From contig JBMOKT010000012.1 in NCBI GenBank assembly GCA_049323895.1, positions 40,243 through 104,242 on the forward strand: a DNA stretch of 64,000 bases, in the 5' to 3' direction. The notes beneath the pieces are model-generated. The model saw only the letters and a program-made list of their open reading frames with translations. It was not told the origin of the DNA and did no database searches. Source of the DNA: JBMOKT01 sp049323895. GTDB taxonomy: Bacteria > Bacillota > Peptococcia > Peptococcales > BICA1-8. Below are positions 34,879-43,786 of this stretch, one piece after another. A program made the position numbers and the translations under genes. Numbering within the stretch: the stretch's first letter is position 1; each line of letters starts with the position of its first letter.

Positions 34879-35150
34879 TAATGCTGGGGATGTACCTTCA
34901 TATTCTCTTGGCAGGTTACTTGACATGCTAAACGGTAACCCATTTTTATATCATGTTCATCTAATAATTGTTTCTCACTCTCAGTAATAGGTTGTTGCTC
35001 ATCCCCCAGTATCCTTACCTTGCAAGTTCCGCAAGTACCCTGTCCGTTACAGGTATGTTGAATATGCATTCCGTTATCTAAAGCCGCCTCAAGTACCGAT
35101 TGGTTTTTTTGAACTTCCACACTTTCGCCGGGAATAAAACTGATTTTCAT
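34878..35150 (-). CDS. 2Fe-2S ferredoxin
   Basis: 90-aa plant-type ferredoxin. The cluster cysteines are in HTCNGQGTCGTCKV and RLACQVTC. Similar to the N-terminal domain of the clostridial ASKHA/DUF4445 activators but stand-alone. Transcribed alone, opposite to rubrerythrin. Confidence 0.9.
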   Translation of the reverse strand: MKISFIPGESVEVQKNQSVLEAALDNGMHIQHTCNGQGTCGTCKVRILGDEQQPITESEKQLLDEHDIKMGYRLACQVTCQENMKVHPQH

Positions 35151-35330
35151 AGTAGATACCTCCGTCCAATTTTTTAGATGCTATATACATATTTTCTTTA
35201 ACCTGACAGGTTTTATTCATTTTTTTATTTTCAGTTTAAATAATACTAAAAAGGTGTATAACTTAATTGAAAATACATTAATCTGTTGGTATTTTCATAT
35301 AATATACTATAACATTTTGGAGGTTTAGAG

Positions 35331-35816
35331 ATGAATACAGACAAAAACTTGAAAGAAGCGTTTGCAGGAGAATCCCAGGCAAACCGCAAGTATTTAGCTT
35401 TTGCTAAAAAAGCTGAGGATGAAGGATATGCAAGTGCGGCAAAATTATTCAGAGCTGCTGCAGAGGCTGAAACAATCCATGCCCATAACCATTTAAAAGC
35501 TTTAGGTGCTGTAAAATCTACAGCAGAAAATCTGCAGGAAGGAATCAGCGGAGAAACTTTCGAGTTTGAAAACATGTACCCCCCCATGATTGAGGAAGCA
35601 AAAAAGGACGGTCGCAGCGATGCTCAGCGCAGTTTCTATTTTGCCAGCGAAGCGGAGAAAGTGCATGCTAAATTATATAAGGAAGCATTGGAAAGTTTGG
35701 CATCGAAAGAAGTGCGGGACTACTACCTCTGTCCTGTTTGCGGAAATATTGAGAAGGCTGTGCCCGAAAAATGCGTTATCTGCGGAGCTAAAGGAGAAGT
35801 GTTTATTAAGTATTAA
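35331..35816 (+). CDS. Rubrerythrin
   Basis: 161 aa peroxide-reducing di-iron protein of anaerobes. Ferritin-like part with ESQANRKYLAFAKKAEDEGY and EAETIHAHNH, second metal helix SEAEKVHAKLY; C-terminal rubredoxin-like zinc/iron site CPVCGNIE and CVICGAKGE. Ribosome site GGAGG precedes the ATG. Indicates an anaerobe that meets oxidative stress. Confidence 0.95.
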   Translation: MNTDKNLKEAFAGESQANRKYLAFAKKAEDEGYASAAKLFRAAAEAETIHAHNHLKALGAVKSTAENLQEGISGETFEFENMYPPMIEEAKKDGRSDAQRSFYFASEAEKVHAKLYKEALESLASKEVRDYYLCPVCGNIEKAVPEKCVICGAKGEVFIKY

Positions 35817-35931
35817 CAGTCAGATTCTATAGTGGCTACAGGAATACAGGGAATCCAAAAAAAGCCCCCAAACCAGAGTCGTAATACGTCTTAGGTTTTG
35901 GGGTTTTATTTTTAAATTTTCCTTTAAATAA

Positions 35932-36348
35932 TCAGGAAGATACATTAATATCCGCACACCACTCTTCATCAGAAACTACTTTAAACCCTTTTTGTCTAAG
36001 AAGTGCAAAGGTAACTCCATTGTATCCGCAAGATGGACTGCGTGATTTAAGTATAATTAATGTTGGTTTAACCATCTCCGCTATTTTTAGTGTTTCATAG
36101 GCACCTTTTAGGAAGCCCTCGGTAACTTCCTGTCCACCTTTATCATAAACCCTCTCCTGGTCCAATAATACATCTTCACCTGAGTTTATATCTACAGGCA
36201 GACGGGGAGTAGCAAATCCTCCTAATTGTTCAGGACAAAGGGGAATTGCCTTCTTTTCTTTAACTAACTCCATTAAAGTAATATTTTTTTTATTACCACC
36301 ATCATATCTGCAATTTAACCCAGCCAAGCATCCGCTGATTATATACAA
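35932..36348 (-). CDS. DUF523 protein (thiouracil-desulfidase-like)
   Basis: 138 aa with the three conserved Cys blocks SGCLAGLNCRYDGG, PLCPEQLGGFATPR and KSRSPSCGYNG. Relatives (TudS-like) use a [4Fe-4S] cluster for desulfuration of thiouracil; many members are uncharacterised. Its start abuts the end of the diacylglycerol-kinase-like gene. Confidence 0.87.
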   Translation of the reverse strand: MYIISGCLAGLNCRYDGGNKKNITLMELVKEKKAIPLCPEQLGGFATPRLPVDINSGEDVLLDQERVYDKGGQEVTEGFLKGAYETLKIAEMVKPTLIILKSRSPSCGYNGVTFALLRQKGFKVVSDEEWCADINVSS

Positions 36349-37239
36349 TTAACTATCCCTCCTTACAAAAATCCTAATTTTCTTAGGAACGCAGGTAATG
36401 TCCAAGGGAAAATCAGGACCTTTTTCTCCATCTAAATCTGTTATTAATTTTGTACTACAAGCTATCTTCAACTCTTTTTCCTGAAGGTAATCTATGTAAG
36501 GACTGGATAGATGCTCGCCTTTTACTACCTTTATGAAAAGGGTTACTAATTCAGGCAAAGGACAGGGCTTAAAGAGCAGTACCTCCAAAAGTCCATCCTG
36601 CATATTTGCTTTAGGGGCTACCCTAGGGAATCCACCCGCTGACTTTCCATTCATTATTAAGAAGAAATAAACTTGCCCCTGATATGAGAAATTTTTGCTT
36701 TTTACATTTATATTTAAAGGGTGGAAATGGGGCAGCTGTTCTATCCCTTTTAGATAGTACGCCAACTTACCCAAGCTATTTTTTAAATTTATGTCGGTTT
36801 TCTGGGAGACATCGGTTAATAGCCCTGCACTGGCAATATTGAGAAAAAACTGGTCATTTACTTTCCCTAAATCAAAATAATTCGAATGGCCCTCTAAAAT
36901 TATATCACACGCTTCTTTTATGCTTCTCGGAATACTTAAATAATTAGCTAAGTCATTAGCTGTTCCAGAAGGAATTATTCCCAGTGGGACATCCAAACCC
37001 TTTTGAAGCAAACCATTAACAACCTGATTAATCGTCCCGTCTCCTCCTGCGGCAATCACCATCGTATATTCATCAAAATTTGCCTGGGAGGCTGCGGAAT
37101 ATGCATCAAAACTATTAGTTGTTCTATAGGGAACAATCTGCAGGTTTTTTTCCTGAAATCTTTGCACAATATAATCCAGGTTATTTTTAAAATTTGCAAA
37201 ACCAGAAACAGGATTATAAATAAACTTAACTTTTTCCAT
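36349..37239 (-). CDS. Diacylglycerol/lipid kinase family protein (YegS/BmrU type)
   Basis: 296 aa. N-terminal catalytic domain with FIYNPVSGFANFKNN, AAGGDGTINQVVNGL and GIIPSGTANDLANYL (nucleotide and catalytic motifs); C-terminal beta-sandwich ending FPLDITCVPKKIRIF. Phosphorylates diacylglycerol or a related lipid. ATG at 37239 has TGGAAGGAA upstream; the longer reading has none. Confidence 0.9.
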   Translation of the reverse strand: MEKVKFIYNPVSGFANFKNNLDYIVQRFQEKNLQIVPYRTTNSFDAYSAASQANFDEYTMVIAAGGDGTINQVVNGLLQKGLDVPLGIIPSGTANDLANYLSIPRSIKEACDIILEGHSNYFDLGKVNDQFFLNIASAGLLTDVSQKTDINLKNSLGKLAYYLKGIEQLPHFHPLNINVKSKNFSYQGQVYFFLIMNGKSAGGFPRVAPKANMQDGLLEVLLFKPCPLPELVTLFIKVVKGEHLSSPYIDYLQEKELKIACSTKLITDLDGEKGPDFPLDITCVPKKIRIFVRRDS

Positions 37240-37308
37240 TATAGTTCCTTCCAAATCCCTAATAATCTTGTTAATTAAAAATATACCATAAATTGGACAA
37301 ACCAGCAA

Positions 37309-37337
37309 AAGAAACCAGCATTGCTGGTTTCTTAAAA
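37309..37337 (-). terminator. Terminator after CBS-domain gene
   Basis: Stem AAGAAACCAGCA/TGCTGGTTTCTT with very short loop, followed by T residues on the minus strand. Confidence 0.8.
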
Positions 37338-37357
37338 TAGGCTTTATTATGTTGTTA

Positions 37358-37789
37358 TTACATTAACGGGCGGCTGGGTTGGGAAATCTCACTTAAGGCC
37401 TGACCTGCTTCATCAACAAAAATATTATTAGTTGCAAGGTCTCCGATAGAAACAATGCCTGTCAACCTATTATTCTCTACTACAGGAAGCCTTCTTATTT
37501 GGTGTTGTGACATGATTTTAGCAGCTTCTTCTGCTTCCATGTCTGGGCTGCCAAGGGTAAGACCGGTGGACATTACATTATTAACATCTATTTCCTTAGG
37601 GTCTTTACCCTCTGCAACAATACGGATAACAATATCCCTGTCGGTTAATATCCCTTTTACCTGTTGATTATTGTCACAAACAGGTATGCAGCCAACATTT
37701 CTTTGCTGCATTATCTTAGCAGCTTCAATAATAGAGTCTTGAGGGGATACTGCAGATACATCCTTGGTCATGATATTTCTTAACTTCAT
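37358..37789 (-). CDS. Tandem CBS-domain protein
   Basis: 143 aa consisting of two CBS domains (residues 5-60 and 70-125; MTKDVSAVSPQDSIIEAAKIM, GILTDRDIVIR, QIRRLPVVENNRLTGIVSIGDLA). Such stand-alone pairs bind adenine nucleotides as energy sensors; the partner is unknown. Followed by a terminator. Confidence 0.9.
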   Translation of the reverse strand: MKLRNIMTKDVSAVSPQDSIIEAAKIMQQRNVGCIPVCDNNQQVKGILTDRDIVIRIVAEGKDPKEIDVNNVMSTGLTLGSPDMEAEEAAKIMSQHQIRRLPVVENNRLTGIVSIGDLATNNIFVDEAGQALSEISQPSRPLM

Positions 37790-37825
37790 AAGGTTACACC
37801 ATCCTTTTAATATTTTTATATTATT

Positions 37826-38047
37826 TTAAAATTCCGGCAGTCTATCCAGATTATTTTCCGCAGTACCATCAGGATAGGTTCGCAAATACTGCCTGCCGTT
37901 TCGGTCTACAACCTGGACACCCTTAAGGTTGCCGGTTTCAACCTGCATTATAGCTTGTTCCAAACGATAGACCTGCCCACCATCGGTTTTAACAGAGACT
38001 ATGTTTCCATCGGGATCTTTATTAACCGCTATAACTTTTTCAGGCAT
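37826..38047 (-). CDS. DUF3892-like small protein
   Basis: 73 aa, beta-rich, with IVSVKTDGGQVYRLEQAIMQVETGN split by short strands and VVDRNGRQYLRTYPDG near the end. Resembles DUF3892 proteins common in Bacillota; function unknown. It lies just upstream of the CBS gene on the same strand and could be co-transcribed with it. Confidence 0.75.
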   Translation of the reverse strand: MPEKVIAVNKDPDGNIVSVKTDGGQVYRLEQAIMQVETGNLKGVQVVDRNGRQYLRTYPDGTAENNLDRLPEF

Positions 38048-38325
38048 TGTATTCCTCCTTTTAGAGCCTTATTCTAGATTAGTTTCCCTTTATTTTTCAG
38101 TCATTATTCCTGACAAATTTAGAAAAAATATAAATAAGAAATGCCAAGGGCATTTTAAGTGGCTAGTGGCTAGTAAAAAACGATATAGTCTTTGGTGGTT
38201 TGGGATGGTCAATGGTCAATGGCTGATAGCTGATGGTTAATTAAAGTTGCAAGTAAAGGGTGAAAAGGTGGTGAGTAGAAGGACTTGCGTAGTTTGAGTT
38301 ATTATATTTAAAAAGGAGGCTTATT

Positions 38326-38571
38326 ATGAAAAAAAATGTTGGGGATTTAGATGCAATGCTGCGTATTTGGGGTGGTTTATTTCTATTAGCAAGTGGGATT
38401 AATAGAGACTCCGAGATGATGATGGCATTAGGTGCAGGTAAAGTTGCGGAAGGAATCACTAGATTTTGCCCTATGCTATATTATTTAGGGCTTTCTACGA
38501 GAGAAGAAAATTCACCAACAGTAAGGGAAGAAAGAAGAAGTGCAACTCCACAGGTACAGGTAGAACAATAA
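38326..38571 (+). CDS. DUF2892/YgaP-like membrane protein
   Basis: 81 aa. N-terminal NVGDLDAMLRIWGGLFLLASG and a second segment with ITRFCPMLYYLGLST match the YgaP transmembrane domain family (DUF2892). The C-terminal tail is charged and Glu/Arg-rich. Ribosome site AAAGGAGG. Membrane location; function unknown. Ends at a shared bidirectional terminator. Confidence 0.8.
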   Translation: MKKNVGDLDAMLRIWGGLFLLASGINRDSEMMMALGAGKVAEGITRFCPMLYYLGLSTREENSPTVREERRSATPQVQVEQ

Positions 38572-38593
38572 AACCGCCTAAGGGCGGTTTTAT
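38568..38593. terminator. Bidirectional terminator
   Basis: AAAACCGCC-TAAG-GGCGGTTTTA between two convergent genes, with A/T runs on both sides. Confidence 0.88.
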
Positions 38594-40254
38594 TTACTAT
38601 GATGAAAACAGCTTTGACCGATAAATTCCCTAAGAATAGAATTATATGGCACATCTTCACAACCTGCAGGCAGCACATAGCTTAAAAACCGCAGTAAGCG
38701 CTGGGCTTCCAGATATTCTTCATATTCAGGACCAATTGCATTGAGAAGGCTCTCCGCATAAGGTTTAAGTATTGCCAATTCGTAAATGAGGGCAGAATTG
38801 AACATAATATCTGCTTCTTCCTGGAAGGGAAAAATATTTTTATCCTCTCCTCTGCGGACTGAAGGCCAAAAACGGATCGTTTTTATTGCATCGGTTCCTC
38901 GAAATTGGTTATCTCGTACCATTCGTCTAATCTTTCTAGCATCGGTAGTAGGTATCCTATTATGATTATCGATATTCAATTGAGTTAAAGCGGAGACATA
39001 AATCTTGTATTTATGATCCTTAGGAATTGAAAAAGTCAGTTTTTCATTTAAACCATGAATACCCTCAATAATAACTGGTTGATCTTGGCGAATTTTTAAT
39101 TTGTTACCGATATATTCTTTAACTCCTTTTCTAAAGTTATAGGAGGGTATTTCTACTTCCTGTCCCTGAATTAATTTTGTTAAGTGATCATTAAACAATT
39201 CTAAATCTATAGCCTCTAAAGCTTCAAAATCATACTCACCATTTTCATCCTTTGGAGTCCTGTCCCTATCTACAAAATAATCATCAACAGAAATAGATAC
39301 GGGCTTTAAGCCATGAACCATAAGCTGAATCATCAGCCTTTGTGCAAAGGTAGTTTTTCCGGAGGAAGAAGGTCCTGCAATCAGGATAACATTTCCCCTG
39401 TCTTTGTGATTATATATTTCATCGGCGATATTGGCAATTTTCTTTTCATGCAGAGCCTCTGCCACTCTTATTAAGGTTGGCAGCTTGCCATCCACCACAG
39501 AATCATTCAAGGCAGCAATTGTATCTACCTCCATTATTTCGCCCCAACGTTCTGTCTCATAAAAAATACTTGCTAACTTTGGTTGTGGTACAAAGGTGGG
39601 AATTTTCGCAGGCTCATGGGCAAGGGGGTATTGAATTATCACTCCTGGCAAATGAAACTGTAATGCAAAATATTTCAAGTACCCCGTACTTGGTACTAAA
39701 TAGCCATAAAAAAAGTCATATAACCAGCCGCATTTGTATATATTACCTCTTGGCTTTGATAAGTATTTTAAAATCCTAACCTTATCCAATTGTTTATCTT
39801 TATTAAAAATATCGATAGCTTCTTTTTTAGAAACTTTCCTCTTTTCAAAGGGTTCATCATTATTTATTATCTGCTGCATTCTGTTTTCGATTTTTTTAAT
39901 AGTTTCTAGGGTTAACTTTTCATCCTTTATCTCACAATACAAACCATTTGCCAAAGAGTGTTCAATAGTAACATCTGTACACCCTTCGATTATTTCCCGA
40001 GCAGCCCTTATAAATACAAAAGACAGGCTTCGAACATAAATCCTTATTCCTATTTCGGTAGTAATATCAAAAAATTTAATAGAAGCAGGTTCGTTAATCT
40101 GGTAGGTAAGTTCTTTTAATTCATTATTAACTTGAGCCGCTACAATAATTGGGTCACCCTTTTTATCAAACATGTTAACTACTTCTTCAAGGCTAATTCC
40201 CTGTTCAACTTCTATTTTCTTTCCATTTTCCAGTATTAAAGGTATTTTTGTCAT
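38590..40254 (-). CDS. Nucleoside kinase with TGS-type N-terminus (uridine kinase-like)
   Basis: 554 aa. The N-terminal region starts MTKIPLILENGKKIEVEQG with a TGS/ThrRS-editing-like part; the C-terminal half is a P-loop kinase (AGPSSSGKTTFAQRL, SVDDYFVDRDRTP, VIIEGIHGLNE). This fusion is known from Clostridia and Thermotogae as broad nucleoside kinase. ATG at 40254 follows GAGAGGAGG. Confidence 0.88.
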   Translation of the reverse strand: MTKIPLILENGKKIEVEQGISLEEVVNMFDKKGDPIIVAAQVNNELKELTYQINEPASIKFFDITTEIGIRIYVRSLSFVFIRAAREIIEGCTDVTIEHSLANGLYCEIKDEKLTLETIKKIENRMQQIINNDEPFEKRKVSKKEAIDIFNKDKQLDKVRILKYLSKPRGNIYKCGWLYDFFYGYLVPSTGYLKYFALQFHLPGVIIQYPLAHEPAKIPTFVPQPKLASIFYETERWGEIMEVDTIAALNDSVVDGKLPTLIRVAEALHEKKIANIADEIYNHKDRGNVILIAGPSSSGKTTFAQRLMIQLMVHGLKPVSISVDDYFVDRDRTPKDENGEYDFEALEAIDLELFNDHLTKLIQGQEVEIPSYNFRKGVKEYIGNKLKIRQDQPVIIEGIHGLNEKLTFSIPKDHKYKIYVSALTQLNIDNHNRIPTTDARKIRRMVRDNQFRGTDAIKTIRFWPSVRRGEDKNIFPFQEEADIMFNSALIYELAILKPYAESLLNAIGPEYEEYLEAQRLLRFLSYVLPAGCEDVPYNSILREFIGQSCFHHSK

Positions 40255-40306
40255 GTCATTCCTCCTCTCTTGATTATATACCCAAATAAAGATAATTAAA
40301 AAACTA

Positions 40307-40343
40307 AAAGTTATGCTTATTACCTTGTAAAAAGCTTTACTTT
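40307..40343 (-). repeat. Second copy of the tandem AAAGT palindrome element
   Basis: AAAGTTATGCTTA (40307-40319) and AAAGCTTTACTTT (40331-40343), with the same 17-bp core CTTATTACCTTGTAAAA as at 15290-15306. It lies about 50-90 nt ahead of the nucleoside kinase start, same orientation as the first copy. Confidence 0.5.
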
Positions 40344-40360
40344 CTAAAATAAGTATTAAA

Positions 40361-40385
40361 AATAACACCTGTGATGGGTGTTATT
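40361..40385 (-). terminator. Terminator after lipoprotein gene
   Basis: Stem AATAACACC/GGTGTTATT, T-rich sequence following on the minus strand. Confidence 0.82.
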
Positions 40386-40419
40386 TTTGCTTATACAGTT
40401 AGATTTGATAACTATTACA

Positions 40420-41094
40420 TTAATTATTGAACGTCTTTACCTTATATTCCTCAAGTTCCGCGACTATATGGTAATCCTGTGCAACAAATTCCTGTTTAAT
40501 AAGCCCCAGTCCTGGCTTATAGTAAATAAAACTTTTGGAATTATACTCTTCTGCTTCCACGGAAATCTTTATGCAATCCTTAAATTGACCTGCAGGTGTA
40601 TCAACTGTTGTATCCACACTTTCAATAATATACTTCTTGTCACCTGATTCCCAGGAGTTGCCAACTTTGATAGGTTCCTGCAATATTACCTCAGCCATTT
40701 CGTTTTCCCTGTCAAGAATGTTTTCCTCTTCATAGAACTCCTCTTGACTATAAACCACTACCAGTTTATCTCCCTGGAACTCATAAATAATTCCCATCAC
40801 AGTACCACCGGTAGCATTCTGTATCTGTATGCGCTCACCTTCCCGGAAAAGGACTTTTTGCTCAAAAGATGCATATTCATTTCCGGTCCCGGCAAATTTC
40901 CAGTAATCGCCTTGATTCAAGGGATAAACATCCTTAACAGTCAGTTCTTTTTTTGCATGCTCTTCCTTAGGCTGCTCATTTGGTTTAGGTTCTTCTTTCG
41001 GTATATTACTATCACCTTTAGAGCATCCCGCTCCAATAATCAAAATAACAACAATAAAAACAATAATGAAAAGCTTCTTTTTGTTATTGCCCAT
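40420..41094 (-). CDS. Lipoprotein of unknown function
   Basis: 224 aa. Signal peptide and lipobox IIGAGC near residue 24, a Pro/Glu/Lys-rich linker (28-50), then a beta-rich domain (YPLNQGDYWKFAGTGNEYASF, VGNSWESGDKKYIIESV, DCIKISVEAEE) of the type seen in extracytoplasmic beta-sandwich proteins. Function unknown. Strong terminators on both sides make it a single-gene unit. Confidence 0.78.
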   Translation of the reverse strand: MGNNKKKLFIIVFIVVILIIGAGCSKGDSNIPKEEPKPNEQPKEEHAKKELTVKDVYPLNQGDYWKFAGTGNEYASFEQKVLFREGERIQIQNATGGTVMGIIYEFQGDKLVVVYSQEEFYEEENILDRENEMAEVILQEPIKVGNSWESGDKKYIIESVDTTVDTPAGQFKDCIKISVEAEEYNSKSFIYYKPGLGLIKQEFVAQDYHIVAELEEYKVKTFNN

Positions 41095-41180
41095 AGTTAT
41101 CCTCCTTTATATTTACCTAGGGCTTTTACAGCAACTATATCTAGTATTATAATAAAACTCTTCAATTATTTCGCTTCAAT

Positions 41181-41208
41181 AAAAAAAAATCCTGCCCTAA
41201 GGCAGGAA
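41181..41208 (-). terminator. Terminator after FCD regulator
   Basis: Stem TCCTGCC/GGCAGGA with loop CTAA region and nine T on the minus strand. Confidence 0.88.
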
Positions 41209-41214
41209 TTAAAG

Positions 41215-41943
41215 CTAACCTTTTTTCATCCAGAATTTATTGACATCCCGGATTAAGTTTTCGATATGCTCCAGCATTGCACTTTCGGCACCAGCAGAAT
41301 CCCTATTGATTATAGCTTCCATGATTTTAACATGGTCCACAGCAATAGAACTGTTTACCTGTTTACGAATATATTCCAGGGCAGGAATTAACTGTGCATC
41401 CTGTCTAATCATATGAAGCATGGTTTCCAATACCCTGTTGCCGGCGGCTTTGGCTATTAGTTCATGAAAGAGGACATCATGATGGCTGGTACTTTGTGTG
41501 TTATTCAACAATTTCTGCTGCGTTATCATCTCGACCATTTGGCTTTCGATATCTGGTGTCAAGTTCTCCGCAGCCAGCCGTGCAATCTCCCTTTCAATAG
41601 CCCTTCTGGCAATAAGCACATCTATTAATTCCTTTTCACTTTTTCCATCAAGTATCTTAAAAAACTCTTCTCCATATTCCATACGGTCGTGGCGCAATTG
41701 CATTTCCTTTAGTTGTTTAATTCCCAGTTCCGTCAGGACCCGTCCTTTATAGCCGTCCCGAATGGTTAAACCTTCCTTATCTAATTCTATAAGAAGGCGC
41801 CCTGCAGTTGCTTCACTAATAGTTATTCCCAGTTCAGCTAATTGGTTTCTTACAAAATTTGCACCAACAGGCATTTCACTAGTTTGAATTATTTCCAACA
41901 CATGGAATATTTTTCTTTCTCGTCGAGTTAGCAAGTAACCCAC
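41215..41943 (-). CDS. FCD-domain regulator with non-GntR winged helix
   Basis: 242 aa. The N-terminal domain (residues 5-75; FVRNQLAELGITISEATAGRLL) looks like the winged helix of NrpR/ribonuclease-R-type regulators rather than the usual GntR helix; the C-terminal part is an FCD ligand domain (IARRAIEREIARLAAE, FHELIAKAAGNRVLETML, DHVKIMEAIINRDSAGAESAM). It follows the permease gene by 30 bp and probably controls uptake of an organic acid. Confidence 0.82.
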   Translation of the reverse strand: MGYLLTRRERKIFHVLEIIQTSEMPVGANFVRNQLAELGITISEATAGRLLIELDKEGLTIRDGYKGRVLTELGIKQLKEMQLRHDRMEYGEEFFKILDGKSEKELIDVLIARRAIEREIARLAAENLTPDIESQMVEMITQQKLLNNTQSTSHHDVLFHELIAKAAGNRVLETMLHMIRQDAQLIPALEYIRKQVNSSIAVDHVKIMEAIINRDSAGAESAMLEHIENLIRDVNKFWMKKG

Positions 41944-41973
41944 ACCTTTAACTTAATGTTATACTATTTCTAA

Positions 41974-43365
41974 TTATATTAAAAAGATTGCAACAATGGT
42001 AGTAACCAGGAATCCAATTACAACAGGTATAAAGTTTCTACGGGCTAATTCCATAGGCTCTACACCACAGATAGCAGCTACAGGAATCAGACCCCATGGA
42101 ATAATAGTTCCTCCTCCAACCCATACGGAGCTGATTTGACCTAAAGCAGCAATTACACCTACATTGCCATCAATAGCAGTACCAAAGGTTTGAGCTAAAG
42201 AACCTACAAGGGGAAGTCCAGAGAAACCAGACCCATCAAGTCCTGTGATAGCACCAATTATCAAAGTAATAAAGGCGACAGGAGCAGTGCTCAATGGAAC
42301 ATTTTGTGCCAAGAAGTTACCCAAGTCACTTAATAAGCCAGTAGCTTCAGGTCCAAGGATAGCTTTTGCTGTTCCTTCACTACCCAAGAAGAAGAAGGCA
42401 CCGATAACAATAACAGGAGCAAAGATTTTAATACCGAAAAGAAAACCATCTCTCACGTAGTCTGTTACCTTTTCCAAGGATTCTCCTTTAAACTCAGCCA
42501 TTGCCAGGGCAGCAGTAAGAATAAGAGCAGTACCACCGATTAATGAAGTTGCGTCCCCACCTTTTAGATCAAAAATCAACATGGCTGCAACGTCGGCAAC
42601 AAAAGCAATTGGAATAAGGAAGGCGAAAATATAAGAAACAGTGCTGTACTTGCGTTTTTCGTTCTTATTATCGAGGGTTGCTTCTTTTAATTCTTTATCA
42701 TACTTGGCAGCATTTTGCTTTAAATCTTTGTGCAGCATATAGAACGCTACAGCAACGGTTACAACTGACATCACGATAAAGAGAGGAGCACCAGGGTAAG
42801 TTACCGCTGTGGCATCAGCTAAACCAGCTGCCTTAGATGTAATGCCGGGTGCCCCTTGAATAATCCAGTCACTGGATAAAGCAACACCGTGACCAAACAG
42901 GTTCATAGCTACCGCTGCCCCTACTGCAGGCAGACCAGCGCGGATTGCAACGGGTAAAAGCAACGCACCTATTAAAGCTACTGCTGGAGAAGGCCATACA
43001 AACCAAGCAACAATCATCATGGCAAAACCCATTGAGAAGAAGGCAATATTTCTATTAACCATAATTTTAGCAGCAGGACGCATAACTAAATAGTCCGTAC
43101 CAGTGTCTGCCATCGCTTTACTCATTGCCACAACAAGGGAAATAACTACTATTAGTCCTAAAAACTCTCCGCCGGCAGCCATCAAAGCATTAAATACTAC
43201 TTGAATAGCGCCAACTAGACTTCCTTTTGCAGCTAAACCAATAACAAAAAGTCCAATAATACAAGGCAAAACTGTGTCACGTCTAGCAGCCATAACGCCA
43301 ATAACTAAAATTACAACTGCAAAGTAAATAAAATGAAGTGTCGTTAATGTTACTTGTCCCTCCAA
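41974..43365 (-). CDS. Organic-acid permease (ion-transporter superfamily)
   Basis: 463 aa, about 11-12 hydrophobic segments, with a cytoplasmic Lys/Glu-rich loop near residues 210-240. Motifs such as FIYFAVVILVIGVMAARRD, WPSPAVALIGALLLPVAIRAGLPAVG and TGLDGSGFSGLPLVGSLA suggest the IT/CitMHS-like superfamily that carries dicarboxylates or similar anions. The specific family is not certain. Paired with the FCD regulator downstream. Confidence 0.75.
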   Translation of the reverse strand: MEGQVTLTTLHFIYFAVVILVIGVMAARRDTVLPCIIGLFVIGLAAKGSLVGAIQVVFNALMAAGGEFLGLIVVISLVVAMSKAMADTGTDYLVMRPAAKIMVNRNIAFFSMGFAMMIVAWFVWPSPAVALIGALLLPVAIRAGLPAVGAAVAMNLFGHGVALSSDWIIQGAPGITSKAAGLADATAVTYPGAPLFIVMSVVTVAVAFYMLHKDLKQNAAKYDKELKEATLDNKNEKRKYSTVSYIFAFLIPIAFVADVAAMLIFDLKGGDATSLIGGTALILTAALAMAEFKGESLEKVTDYVRDGFLFGIKIFAPVIVIGAFFFLGSEGTAKAILGPEATGLLSDLGNFLAQNVPLSTAPVAFITLIIGAITGLDGSGFSGLPLVGSLAQTFGTAIDGNVGVIAALGQISSVWVGGGTIIPWGLIPVAAICGVEPMELARRNFIPVVIGFLVTTIVAIFLI

Positions 43366-43750
43366 AATAAGCCCTCCCTATAATTTAATGTTTGTTTAGG
43401 TGCACCACTCCCCCTCATTGATGAGGGGTATTTTCCGGTAATGCTATTTTACGACAGGGTTAAACATATTTCAACACATATTTTTTGAATATTTTCAATT
43501 GTGCAACACAAATGAAAACTATTATCATTAACCTGTTTGCCGTAGTTTCTTGATTAACAAATTGTTTAGAGAAATATTACACATTTTAATAATTAAATTG
43601 AGAAGTATTATCATAAGGTAATTTATTACAAATAAAAACCTCAGGTTAATATTATAGAGGCTAATGGTCAATAGCTAATAGCTAATGGAAAATTCCTAAT
43701 ACAGCCACAAGGTTTTAACTATCGTTATCGACTATTAGACATTGACCAAA
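43366..43750. other. Intergenic region with degenerate AGCTAATGG-type repeats
   Basis: Holds the leader of the permease gene with a CCCCTCAT/ATGAGGGG hairpin at 43411-43428, then AT-rich DNA without an ORF. At 43660-43745 there is a degenerate run of GGTCAATAGCTAATAGCTAATGG-like words split by other DNA. Similar words occur at 38160-38240 and 54665-54770. No gene seen. Confidence 0.6.
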
Positions 43751-43786
43751 TTAAAAGAGCAGGCGCTTCTGCGTCCGCTCTTTTAA
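43751..43786 (-). terminator. Terminator after reductive-dehalogenase-like gene
   Basis: Hairpin AAAAGAGCAGGCGC-TTCT-GCGTCCGCTCTTTT with one mismatch, abutting the gene stop. Confidence 0.85.
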
